Shown: positions 45,767 to 57,628 of the stretch, in pieces
Numbering within the stretch: position 1 is the stretch's first letter
Layout of the letters: every line of letters starts with the position of its first letter
Source of the DNA: Cycas panzhihuaensis
Taxonomy: Eukaryota > Cycadophyta
Assembly (NCBI GenBank): GCA_023213395.1
Contig: CM041465.1
Location: forward strand, 135,477,741 to 135,541,740
DNA length: 64,000 nucleotides
Reading direction: 5' to 3'
The notes under the pieces: generated by a model
What the model was told of the DNA's origin: nothing
Seen by the model: the letters and a program-made list of their open reading frames with translations, nothing else
The model's database searches: none
Translations under genes and position numbers: made by a program

Positions 45767-47311
45767 TGATACAGAGCCCCTCCATAAGCAACTCATCTTG
45801 TTTATTTCTAAATGTAAGCTTTTATTTTCCTTTACTTAGACATCTAGTGCCAAGACAATATTCTTTAACACACAAACAAGGATAATTTTATCATTGATTT
45901 TAGACCTTTTATATATCTTAAAACTTGCTTATAAAAAAAAAAAGATAATATTAAAAGTGATAATGGGTATCAAGAATAAATTCATCAAAATAAATAATGC
46001 CAACTACACCTCTTACTCTAGGCTCTAGTACTAAGATCTTAATCAAAATATGGATGATAAAAAAATCCACTTTAAAATAAAAATAAGGATGTAATCTATA
46101 TCCATAATATATCTTTACATACATATCATGATGATAGTTCTCCCTTATTATATTTTTCTTATTTCTAAACCTAAGTTGGGTTTACTCAAATTCATTCTTC
46201 ATAAGCCCCATATTGAAAATTTAGTGTCATAATTCCATAAAATGGATTCCTCTTAATCTACTTAATGAAACAATATAGGCTATATAATTATATGCTATCC
46301 TTGATAGGACCTCTACATGTTTTATTTTAGGGTATCTTAGCTACCCTCATGAAACCCACTAGATGCATTTGAATAAGACATTTATGTTACACTCATAAAT
46401 GTTTTGACACTCTTCAAATGAAATTCCTAAATTATACATCTTTGTATGGTATATAAAATAATTGATTGTAATATGAATTCCTTTGTTCACTATATATGGG
46501 TGTCTTCCATCTTTAAATTTCATGTCTCTAATCCCAAAACTCTATTAAATTTAGCTCTTTCAAAAAAAAGTTGATGTTTGTCTTTATTCCAATGTTGGTA
46601 ATCCTTTTTTATCATTGATTCACCTCTACATTCCTAGGGAAAAACTAAATTACCCTACTTAGCTATGTTCCTAGGTCTTCATTGACCTTCTTAGGTGAAT
46701 AATTCATTCCCTTGCTACTATCAAAACATAGGCCAAACGACTTCCTTACTTACATTTACTAGCGTGTGTTACCTCTCTTAACTTGTTCCCTTCCATGGGT
46801 AATTGCCTAATGAGGGTAGATTTAGATCTATGTAAATGCATAATCGTTCTTTTTTCCTTGTAATCCTTTACATACCTTTTATGACAACCAATGATCCCTC
46901 TCTCCAAACTACCTATTGTATGTTTTTAACTCCTCCACCGATGGAATCTAAGGGAATCATATTTCTAGCTTCTAACTACCTACCAAAAATATGCATCATT
47001 TCCATGTTCCCAATTGAATGGGATATATTAAAAAAGAAGGATCCTAATTATAAAATGTTAGGAATTTTTATAAAACAAATGCCTCTAAATGGGCCTTTAT
47101 GCCCACTTACAATAATGCTCGTATTCACCCACTAACTTATGTTTAATTCTTGTATTTAAATACAATATGTATTTCATCACTTACTCACCACTTAAGGTAA
47201 TATCAAGAAAATGATATACATAACATATAAAAACCCCCTAAATTAGTGCCAAACATGCATGCACACTTAATGATGTCCTAAATAATAAGATGCAAAGAAG
47301 GTAGCTTTTCA
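45767..47311 (-). repeat. Presumed 5' LTR of element 3
   Basis: Placed between the primer site and the end of similarity with the left remnant. Only 46720-47311 is confirmed by a second copy. Confidence 0.5.
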
Positions 47312-50300
47312 AAATAAATGAATAAATGAAATACATTCTTAAATTAAGGGGTACATGCATGCTTATTTTATAACATTTATTTTAGTTTATTTTTTAATTT
47401 TAAAAATAAAATAAAAAATAGATTTAGCTTATATAAATTTGCGTGTAGGGGGAGGGAATAATCTTTTTTGTTTTATTTTATTTCATTTCTCTATAACAAA
47501 GTAGAACATAAATTAAAAATATTCTTTGTATTTATACATTACCAAGGGGGAGTTAGTTCATACTTAATTTTTCTAAATTTTTTTATAAAGGAAAGAAAAT
47601 CAAGGTCACATTAAAAAGGGGGATATATTGTCACATGTCAACCTTTATGATTTTTGCACCAAAAAAAAAAAACTAAAAAATAAGAATAAACTTATATGTA
47701 TTTTTAGTATTTCCAATTTTAGAAAATTAAAGTAAAATTTTAGGAAAGTGAATATAGAATTATACCACATTAACTAAGGGTTTAAGCATTCACACAGTAT
47801 TTGAATTTATATTTATTTTATTTTATTTTTATTTTTATTATTTTAGCATTAACACCTACAATTACGTAGATAGGTAAATATATATCACATAGTTTGAACC
47901 TAGGATTTAAGGCAGATCTATAGTGTTGTCCTTAGGTTTCAATCACGGTGTTGTGCATTTGCCACTTTAGGAGTGAGTCATACCCATATGTAATTAATTA
48001 GATGTAATGTTGTTGTTGAAATATTATCATTTCTTTGGCTTATTTCCATCCTTGTACGTCTTAATTAGGTCCAAAGTGCTTGGAGTCAAATCCAACTTCA
48101 CTCCTCTAATGAAGGTATTATTAGACTAAGACCCTTTAAGCAAATAGGGCTCTTAGTGAAACAAACACTCAGCTAATTAAGACTAGTTATCTAGTAGAGG
48201 TTTGGTCACATTAGTACACTTTGCCTATTAGGACTAATCTATAAAAACATAGATTTTAAATTGATTCAAGTAGTTCTATTAGCACAAAAGAGTAAGTAGG
48301 CTAACTATATGCTTACTCTTTAAGATTATATTATAAAATCATTACTAACTAATTGATCTTATTGGAGAGACCATAGGGGGCTTTATCTTACCATTGTTCA
48401 CTCCATTATAGGTTACTTCAAGCCCTATTATTTACTTTGGAGTTTTTTGCTAAGGTTAGAGCGATTATACTAATAGGGTTCAAGCTATGTACTAGGGGAG
48501 ACCACCCAATAATGTTTCATTGGTGTAGTGGATAATTAACCTAACAACTTCAAATTAGACATTCCCACTTTATTATAAGAAAATATTAATACGATAGCCT
48601 AGTTTTGATATTTCTCCTATAGTAGACTAAGCCCCACTAGTTAGGAGTTAGTCATTCTTTTAAAGATTTAAAGTTTACCCCTAGTTTGTGAGTTCCTCAG
48701 GTGTAATTTTACTAGATCAAGAGGTATCACATTGACTTTGTAACAATCTCTCTTTCCACTTAAGCATATGATGAATCTTAAGTAGAAATTTGAGGGTAAC
48801 ATTCTTTGTTAACACTATATAATTCCTATAGATGATAAGAATGTTATAAATATGGATTCAAATTTTCTTTCTTATTATATGTCCTCATTTGAACTCTAAA
48901 TTTCTTGTCACATGGTAGTAGCATGTATAGACACTATACTCATATAGTTAGGTAGTTAATTCATTACAAAGGAATAAGTGATATAAGATATCAAGAATAA
49001 ACTCTATTATAACCAAAGGATGAACAACCTAAAACTCTTAGGGATGGATGTACCTAGTCATAATAATTATAAAATTAGGATAAGACACTAAGTAAGAATA
49101 CAAATCATGTAACATGAATGCAATTTGATTGTAGTAGAATGCTGTTAGTTAGACCAAAAAAATATTAGAAGGAGAATATAAGAATAAATGGGGGCAAAAT
49201 ATTGATATAGATAGGTACATAAGGGATCAATATGAAGGGAATACGCATATAGAAAAGAAGTAGAAATTCAAAAACTAAGGGGTAAAATATCTATGCAAGC
49301 CAATTTTACAACTATAATTCACTTTTCCAACTATCATGATCATAAGATAGAGAAATTTAAGGAGCCTAATGACATTTAAGCCTTCCATGGGTAACCCAAT
49401 TCTTTATGAGAAGTAGAAGATGGAATGTTAATATAAAAGGCTCATTACTATAATGGAAGTAACCCATACACATAAACAATAAATAAACATACAAAAAATA
49501 AACAAGGTAGAATTCAAGTTGTAAAAGCTAATGTTTAATAATCAAAATCCATTTTTTCTAGTTTCATAGTGTAATGTATCCACTTATGCCTTTTTTTATT
49601 GCCTTACTTTGGGAGATAAGAAGTTAAACCAATAAGTAGGGAGGTGTCCACAAAAGTATATGATGAATATAAAGCATACAAATAGATTATAACCTAATAA
49701 CTAGACATGGAGAGGTAAAAATAAGAAGATGTAGAATATTGAGACATAAGAATGGAGAGGAGAAAGACAACATCAAGGCTTTCTAACTTTGATACTAATT
49801 TGAGGTGAGCTTAAGTAGCTTGGGACAGCCTAAATAATATCAAATGTGGCATGGTAAATATTCTTAGGAAATCAAAATTTTAACAATCATCAAAATAATC
49901 CACTTTAGCTACCTCTCACCCTTTTATGCGTGCTCATCAACCTTGCTCAATAGCATCAATCTCATTTTAATTAAAGTTCATTATAAAGGGAAATAACTAT
50001 GGGCATATTTCAATGATATTATTTAATTTATCTTGATTTGTTACTATGGGAAATTATCTTCTTAAAAAATATCATTTTAATGGAGTATCTTTATTTTATT
50101 ACAATGGGGGATCCTACTTAAGAGAAAATTATATATCATTATAATCACTAGTTTTTTCCTGTTACGTACTTTGTTGAAAACCATTAATTTACATGGATTT
50201 CTAACTTATAAGTAGACTAGTTTTTGGCATCCCTTCTAGTCATTATGGTATGATTAGAATTAACTAATTTTTATTCCTAGTCTAATGAAAATATAGGAAT

Positions 50301-51694
50301 GATGTGATGGAAAGCTAGATAGGCTCTTTATTTATAACTAAAGTTGTCCTTTATATTAATGTTACTTATTGATAAATAAGTGATGTAAAAAAACATTATA
50401 CAATGTGGCTTATTAATGATGTTCCAAGCCTTATAATGGTTTCTTTGTAAACTATAAGTTCAAAAATGATGAACCATTACATGGTAACATGAACCATTAC
50501 ATTAGAAAATGATGTATAATGAGGAATTTTTTAATTACATGATAAAGTCTCTCTTGTATTAACCATTAATTTATATCAAATTTTCTTCCATGGATATGCC
50601 AATATTTATATGCACATCAACTGAATGCATATTATAGATTAAGCATTTTCCATGTAAATTAAACATTTATAGAGGAGAAGTATGAAATGTTAAGATTTAA
50701 GTGGGTTTCTTCACTACTTCCTATGAGGCCACTCATCCCATGACTGTTATAGACTAAGCACACTTATATATGAAATTTCCACTTATTGTTTCTTTCTTCA
50801 ACTTAAAAGAGAATCTTTTAATATTCCATTAATCTCAATGTCATGATCTTAAACTTTGATTCTATAATATCTGAGTATAGTTAAAGTTACTTCCTTTTGA
50901 GATATCAAATCAAGGTGGTTTTAAAGGAAAAACTAGTTTTATGAAAACTTCATGGTCATACAAATGAATTTCACCCTTGGATCATCTTTTCCTTTTTTGA
51001 TATTATTTTCATTTGAGATTTTACATAAGTTTTTTGGATAAAATATTTTTGCTATAAATAAATATTCTAGACTTTTCTCATGAGTTTGGTTTAAAAGAAA
51101 TTAAATATTTAATAATGATATGCCTAATTATGAAGAAACTTTTAAATATATTTGGGTGTCAACCCAAATGAAGAGCCATCAATATTTCAAAGTCATATAC
51201 ACTATGAAAAGAAAAGACATTCTAATAAAATTTCATCTACTATTTAGGTTTATATTTATAATTTCTTATTATCAAAGATAAACTTAAGAGATATAATAAG
51301 GCCATGGTCATTATGTAATGGATCTTGTCTTAAAAGAATCTCTTATATTCATAAGTTTCCATTTTGTAAATGGCCAATATTTATCTAAAGGCCATGATAT
51401 TAAAGCCAAAATAGATGCTATTTTTTTTCTTCTAATGCGCTTAAGGGTAAACCATGAGTTATTCAAGATATTTTAGCTTCATATTAGATTGTATATTCAA
51501 CTTGTTAAGAGATTTATTACCTCCAACTCTTTACATATTATCCTCATAGTGTTGCTTAGGAGTTAATTAATGTTCCTCATAATCATTATATCATTCTATA
51601 GGAAAGAAAGGCTTGTGGAAAATATGATGGAATGTGTTTCCACTAATAATGACTTGATGATTTTTCCCCTAAGTTCTAACCATTTTATTTGGTC
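47312..51694. other. AT-rich interval, no feature seen
   Basis: More than 4 kb without a recognised domain, LTR pair or RNA gene. It has poly-A and poly-T runs and stop codons in all frames. It is likely old repeat DNA past recognition. Confidence 0.5.
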
Positions 51695-51699
51695 AATTA
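51695..51699. repeat. Target-site duplication AATTA, left copy
   Basis: It matches 62376-62380 exactly. Confidence 0.85.
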
Positions 51700-52081
51700 T
51701 GGTAAAAGCATAATGTTTAATATCAGTTAGTGTCCCCCTTATCTTAACTCCCTGATAAGTATTTTTATATTGGGTTATTAACATGTGTGTATGTGATGCA
51801 CACCTATTCATGTAAATGTACCATTAATAGGCTTAAGGGTTCTTTCATATGATTAGTCAAGTATGAGGTCGCATGTCCTATAACTATGTATTAATGCTTA
51901 ATGCAATAATTTAAAAGGTGATCAAATTTTTACATCTTTGTTGTATTTTGTATTATGTATACTTCATCTTTTCTTTACTTAATTTATTGTTTTATCATTA
52001 ATACCTCATACTTGTAACCTACTTTACATTTATATTTTCATCATTATTTTAAAGGTAATCTTTAAATCTCTATTTTTAACA
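51700..52081 (+). repeat. 5' LTR of element 4
   Basis: Begins TGGTAAAAGCATAATGTTTA and ends TTTTTAACA. It matches 61989-62375 along its length. Confidence 0.9.
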
Positions 52082-52093
52082 TGGCATCAAAGT
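52082..52093 (+). other. Primer binding site of element 4
   Basis: TGGCATCAAAGT, which differs from the initiator-Met site at three positions, all transitions. Confidence 0.75.
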
Positions 52094-52358
52094 AGGGTTG
52101 AATCCAAGTCACTATGGTAAAGTGAAGATCTTATGAATTAGAGCAACTTGTAGGCCAGTCCTTTCCCCTTACTAATAAACATTCTATTTGAGCCTGTTTG
52201 AGCCTACTCAAGAACCTACAGAAGAAGAGATTCAGCTTGGAGATATGCCATAGATCGTCAATTAATCATGCATAGAGGAGAATGATGATTTCCAACCCCA
52301 TATGAAGAATATCTAGAGATGAAGTTAAGAATAATACTTTTGAAGTAGAGCCATATAG
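52094..52358 (+). pseudogene. Coding-like remnant in element 4
   Basis: A plus-strand stretch reads FEPTQEPTEEEIQLGDMP, a TAG, then ENDDFQPHMKN. This is an acidic, coding-like peptide cut by stops and then by the copia 5 insertion. I do not recognise it. By position it could be the start of gag or of a cargo protein. Confidence 0.3.
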
Positions 52359-52656
52359 TGAAAAGAGTGGATCTATCCTTTATCTCCTTACACTAAATAC
52401 AAAGGTAAACATGGAAGCAAAAAAGACTTGAGAGAAAGAGAGTAGCTCTCATAAAATACGGAGGTAAAAATGAGGCTTCTCCATTAAGCTTTTACTTTTA
52501 TATTGAGAGAGGGAGCATTATAGTTAGGTAAAATGAAATTACACATAATGCACATGAAAGTGTATTTCACTTAAGTGATCTAATTTAAAGTTCACTTAAG
52601 ACCCTTTTTAGAAATAATTAACTAATGTAATGACCTTGTGATATTAACCCATTTCA
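52359..52656 (-). repeat. 3' LTR of copia element 5
   Basis: Plus-strand limits TGAAAAG...ATTTCA. It matches 59727-60023. Confidence 0.92.
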
Positions 52657-52667
52657 ATCTCCTCCTT
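52657..52667 (-). other. Polypurine tract of copia element 5
   Basis: The minus strand reads AAGGAGGAGAT directly before the 3' LTR. Confidence 0.8.
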
Positions 52668-53079
52668 AATGATAAAAGGTAATTTCATTCTATTTTATTC
52701 TATCATCTGAGGTCTTCATTTGAGCCTCTTATAAAGCAAACCACTATGACACTTTTGTAGGAAACCCTCATGTGGAAGAAAACCCATAGACTTTCTAATC
52801 TACTAACCTAGCTATGGACACTCTTTAAATGAAGCCAGATAGATAATTAGTATAATGATTTTTATAGATGAAATCTATTGAGTCTCCATATACCATTTGG
52901 TCATTCTCCATACCCTTTTGGGTTTTCCTAGGTTTCAATTTTCTGAAATGATACAACTCTTATCCTTTCACACCCACAAGGGGCTTTCATAAATGTGATA
53001 GAGTAGAGACTTACTCTTGTCCTTCTGTGCCCATAAGGGGTTTTCATGAATGAGATAGAGTATGATGGTCATTTTTTCA

Positions 53080-53690
53080 TCTCCTTCAATCAGTTAGAGA
53101 TGGATTCCCTAAGGGTGAGTTGCCTTTGGAACTATTCAAACTCCACCCTCTCCAGTGGTTTAGTGAAGATATCAGCCACTTGATCTGCTGTGGGATAGTA
53201 CTCTAGTTGAATTATGCCATCATGAACTAGTTCTCTAATCCTATGGACTTTTGTACTTATATGTTTAGTACAGTTGTGAAATACAAGATTTTTAACTATT
53301 TAGATTGTAGACTGATTATTTATATATAAGCTAGTAGAACTTGTTTAGGTGGTATTTAATATATTCAATAATTTTCTAAGCCATATCATCTCCTTGTTTG
53401 TCTCAAAAGTAGTAATATATTCAACTTCGAAAATTGAGTCTAAAAATATCTTCTGTCATCTAGGTATCCATGATATTAGTGTTGTTCCAAGAAATGTTAC
53501 TTACACCTATACGTAGATCTTCCTGTCTCTTTATCTCTCTAGCAAAGTCTGAGTTTGTTTATGCATAAAGTTTAAATTTTGCATTGGGTTCATATAATAG
53601 ACTGTATTTGCTAGTCATCTTTAGGTACCTCAACACTCATATTACCTCTTACTAGTGATTTTGCTCAGGATTTGTCATGAATCTTGTAAG
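53080..53690 (-). pseudogene. RNase H of copia element 5
   Basis: The C-terminal block VHDGIIQLEYYPTADQVADIF is followed by TKPLERVEFE and LTLRESISN, the standard end of copia RNase H. Upstream pieces are KRQEDLRIGVSNISWNN-like, with stops. It lies after RT on the minus strand and before the purine tract. Confidence 0.82.
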
Positions 53691-54500
53691 AATACTAATA
53701 GAGTGTGTAATATCTAGCCTTGTGTTGGTAGTATAAATGAGATTACCTACAAGTTACCTGTAGAGTGTTGCATCTACCTCCCTAGTGTCACCATTAGCTA
53801 AGAGTTTAATATTAGGTTCTATAGGTGTAGCCACTTGTTGAGCACATTTCAACTAAAACTTTGTCAAAAGATTATTGATATATTTTTCTTAGAAGAGAAA
53901 AATTTTTCCATTCTTTTAAGTTACTATAATTCCCAAGTAATATTTCATCAACTTGAGGTCAAATAATTTAAAAATTTTAGTAAGTTCCTTCTTTAATTGG
54001 CTAATTACCTATTCATTATTCCCTGTTATTATCATATCATCCATAAAGATTAAGAGGTAAGTGACTTTATCATTTTACTACTTGATGAATAATGTTATAT
54101 CAATATCTTGATAGTCACAAACCTCATATCTAAGTTGCCTCATTGTTTTAAACAACTTAGTAAACCAGGCATGCAAGACTTGTTTTAGGTTGTACAAGGA
54201 CTTTCTGAACCTGTAAACCTTATGCTTCTGACCAATAATCTTGTATCCTTCTGGCTGATCCATATAAATTTCTTCTTTAAGGTCTCCATTGAGAAATGTA
54301 GTCTTAACATTGAGTTGATGGATTTTCTAACTCTATTAAGTAGTCAAGGCTATAAGAGTTCTGATTGTAGGCTACTTGGTTATAGGAGCAAAGATTTTAG
54401 TATAGTTGATGCCTTTCCTTTGCATGAATCCTTTTGCTACCAACCTCACCTTGTGTTTTTCTAAGGTGTGATCTGATTTGTACTTATTTTTAAACACCTA
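53691..54500 (-). pseudogene. Reverse transcriptase of copia element 5
   Basis: The segment 54078-54263 reads DQPEGYKIIGQKHKVYRFRKSLYNLKQ, the known copia RT block, then AWFTKLFK and DIDITLFIK. The catalytic FMDD lies at 54036-54047 followed by MII. Upstream, the TTFLNGDL-like and KAINSKWVYK-like parts are only partly readable. Both Asp residues remain. Stops are at expected Gln and Trp positions. Confidence 0.87.
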
Positions 54501-55035
54501 TTTATTTTGAACTACCTTTCTTCTAAGTGGTAGATCAATAGGCTCCTATGTACTATTCTTGATAAGAGATTCTTACTCTTTATTCATGACATTTCTCCAA
54601 GTTATATGCTTTATAGTTTCTTGGTACGTTAGAGGATCTTCATTAAGATCAAGGTGTAATTCTATTGGTTCAAGCTCAATGGAAAGTGATTCATGCATCC
54701 TTGCTCTATGGGCACTTCTAGTATCAGTTTTGCCTACCTCATTTAGTTGCATGTCCTTGTGTAGTTGGTAAGCTTCTAAAAACCTTGAGTTGGGAATGAG
54801 GTTTTTATTTCTATAGCCTCTTGGTCTTCATTTTGATCCTAAAAAGAATCATGTGAAATGTTTAACATGGAGGAAGCTGACGATGCTAGAGAAGATAGGC
54901 TAGCCACTGATGTTGGAGAAGGTGATCCTTATGCTATGGCTTTATCTTTGTCAACTTGGCTATTCTCAAATTATGGATATAGATGTGCATATATTGGTTA
55001 GAAGTCATAACTTATATCCTCCAAGGCTCTATTAT
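54501..55035 (-). pseudogene. Integrase-RT linker of copia element 5
   Basis: Ser-rich and acidic stretch (DKDKAIA, SPSPTSVASLSSLASSASS) between integrase and RT. Such linkers are variable and without known activity. Confidence 0.6.
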
Positions 55036-56030
55036 TAGATTCTAACATTTTGAGCAACTGTTAAGCATTTCTTCCCCTAAATTTTGGAATATAGACATCA
55101 AATTCAGTAATATCATTAAATCAGTATGAAGATATCTTAGAGTCAAGTCTAAGTAATTGATCTTTAGTCTCCACAAAGATGACATCTCTAGTGATGATAA
55201 TTTTATGATGTAAAGGTAGAAAAACCTTGTACCCATTTTTGTCCATAGGATGTCCAACAAAGATGCCTTTGAGGGATCTATCTCAGAGTTTATTTCTATG
55301 TTCATCCAAAATGTGAGCATAACAAGTAGAGCAAAAAATTCTAAAGTATGAGATAGAAGGGGTTTATCCATACCATATTTTGTATGGAAAGGGGCTCAGC
55401 TTAGAGTTACTAATAGTGTTGATGCAATACACAAGAGTCCAGATAGCCTTAGCCCAAACATAGACATGGATGTTCTTATATACTAGCATAGCATGAGCTA
55501 TGTTTATGATAGTTTTATTCATGCACTCAACAACTCTATTTCGTTAGGGTGTACCTACAATAGTGGTATGATGTTTGATCCCATAGTGATGTAGGTATGA
55601 TTCAAACTCATTAGAGGTGTACTCACCATCATTGTCAGTCCTAAATATTTTGATCTTGAATCTAGATGCATTTTCCATACAGGCCTTGAAGCTTGAAATA
55701 TGGAAAAGGCTTCAAGTTTCTTTGTAAGAAAAGTGACCCATACTTTTTTGGTAAAATAATTAATAAAAGTAATATAATACCACTTCTATTTAAGAGAAGG
55801 GATGGGCATAGGATGACATATATCTAAGTATACAAGCTACAAAGGTTGGCTAGATTTTCACTAACTATAAGGAAAGGGTTGTCTTTGAGATTTGGCAATA
55901 ATACACGCTTCACATTTGAAGGGCTTAAACGAGAGCTTATGCATACCAGGACACGTAGCATGTAGTTCTCTTAAACAATCAATTTTGATATGGCCTATAT
56001 GCTCATGTCATAAGGATGCTTAGGACAACT
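55036..56030 (-). pseudogene. Integrase of copia element 5
   Basis: The zinc module shows HEHIGHIKIDCLREL and FKCEACIIAKSQRQ. The core has IFRTDNDGEYTS with the second catalytic Asp, and RNRVVECMNKT with the Glu at 55526-55528, preceded by a TAA/TAG. Then come VWAKAIWTLVYCIN, the end block LKGIFVGHPMDKNGYKV and IIITRDVIFVETK. The frame is interrupted, but the order is typical. Catalytic Asp 2 and Glu are still encoded. Confidence 0.86.
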
Positions 56031-56480
56031 TTTGAGGAGTCAGGGTTATGGTAAAAGTAGAGTCATCATCAACATAGTTAGCTTCATAGGATGTTGAGCT
56101 AGTTAGGTAAAAAAGTTTGACATCAAAAATTCTGGTCATAACCATAATATTTGAAGGAAGGTAAATGACACAGAGAGTTTGATTATTTGCAGTCACACTT
56201 AGATCAAATCCATAAGAGACAAGGGTGGATAGGGAGAGTAGGTTTTACTTCAGAGTAGGAATATATAAAACATAAATTAAGCAAATAATTCCAAGTCCTT
56301 TGACTAGCTGAGATGATTTATCAGCCATGTATACAACACCATGAACTTCAGAGTTAAAATCTTGAAAAAACTAGTGATTATAAGCCATATGTTGTATTGC
56401 TCGAGTATCCATGATCCAAGATCAAGTATTTGAGGTGGCACTATTTGCAACTCCATGTGGTGAAAGCAAAAGTGAATAAG
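56031..56480 (-). pseudogene. Protease of copia element 5
   Basis: The active-site region reads SWIMDTRAIQHMAYNH. The Asp and Thr remain, but the Gly after them is Arg, which should destroy the flexible active-site loop. Downstream, GLGIICLIYVLYIPTLK and LLSLSTLVSYGFDL follow the usual copia protease end. It is interrupted by stops. Confidence 0.8.
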
Positions 56481-57628
56481 CATAGCCATAATGAGCCTCA
56501 ATCTACTTAGTGGATCTATTAACAGTATTTGATGAAGTGGTCCCAATTCTTTGAAGGTACACATGAGAAAATTACATTCCATCAAAAGCATCTTTAAAAG
56601 AAGTATTATCAACATTATATGCACCATGGCATTGTTGATAGCTTGGTAGTTTGTTGGTGGTAGTTCTATAATTTTTGGCATAATGTCCTTTTCTATGATA
56701 CCTTTGGTACATAATTGTTTGATTTTTAGTCCCATAAGAAGTGGTGGGATGGTTGGATTATCTCTGATTACTGGATCTGGGTTAAGGTTGATCATTTTAG
56801 CCTTGGACTTGAGATTATTTTTGTTGGAGTTGAGGAGCCTATTGACCAAGAGGACGTTATCCTTGTTATCTATCTTTACCTCTTATACAAGAATTACCAC
56901 CTTTGCAAGAGTATTAACCTTGATTTTTGGTATAAAAAAGATCTTCTTCTATTTCAAAAGTAGTATCAACTAGATCTGATGTAGTGGCAAATTTGGTATC
57001 AAAGTTTTTATCAAATTCAATGAACTTATCAGCAAGATCCTCAAAGTTTAGGATCTTCAAAGTGCCATTAGATTGAAGACTTTTTAGTAGATTTTTGTAA
57101 TCTGGGATATGGAGATATGATTGAATCAAGAAATCTTATGTAATACATTGAGTTTTAAAATATTTATCAATGGCTTACTTAATTAGACAAAGGGGATTGA
57201 TTATCTCACTTAGATGTCCTTTCTACATTTTTTAATTTGTTTATCTTTAGCACTAAGTGAACAAATTCTAAGTCTAATTTAGTGTCAAAGTTCTTCTTGA
57301 GAACTTCAAGAACTTTCCATGTTGTATCATATATGACTTCATCAATAAGATTATGTAGGGAATAATTAGTGATAAGAAGTATCCCTACATGAATTTTATT
57401 ATCATCAAGTTCTCATTATCATTTAATTGCAGGTTAAGTGGGAGTAGTTGGAATAGCTCCTCTAGAAGCAGTTGTGGTAGCTGTAGCAACAATAAATGGT
57501 ATAAGTTATAAGTGATCTCTCTAAAGATCTTCATACTTTGTAGCATTTTTAACACTAGTGAACCATATGTCCTAATTTTCTTTCTTTTTAAGAATACAAT
57601 TCATATTTTACTTGAACTGTAAAGACAT
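56481..57628 (-). pseudogene. Gag of copia element 5
   Basis: The likely start is the ATG at 57628 (MSLQFK). DIWFTSVKNATKYEDL, later HVGILLITNYSLHNLIDEV and the segment 56914-57129 follow, containing the FEDLADKFIEFDKNFD part. The zinc knuckle at 56668-56709 has the exact CX2CX4HX4C spacing, but all three Cys positions are Tyr and only the His is kept. A long Asn/Lys-rich stretch precedes it. It is non-functional. Confidence 0.8.

Larger units (their letters stand above)
41759..47311 (-). mobile_element. Decayed LTR element 3, gag-like region only
   Basis: Direct repeats 41759-42336 and 46720-47311 are the recognisable LTR parts. A primer-site sequence (TGGTATTAGAGC on the minus strand) at 45753-45764 shows a minus-strand element whose 5' LTR should be 45767-47311. 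The left LTR matches only the part farthest from the primer site; the rest is missing or unrecognisable, perhaps lost near the microsatellite. Inside I see only a gag-like region and no RT or integrase. It may be a non-autonomous family or a decayed fragment. Confidence 0.55.

Noticed and set aside
43875-45769. A series of plus-strand open frames rich in Phe, Leu, Ile and Ser, like membrane proteins
   Set aside because: They lie opposite the minus-strand gag-like region of element 3. Their hydrophobic look is the reverse complement of A-rich coding sequence. There are no start context, domains or conserved motifs.
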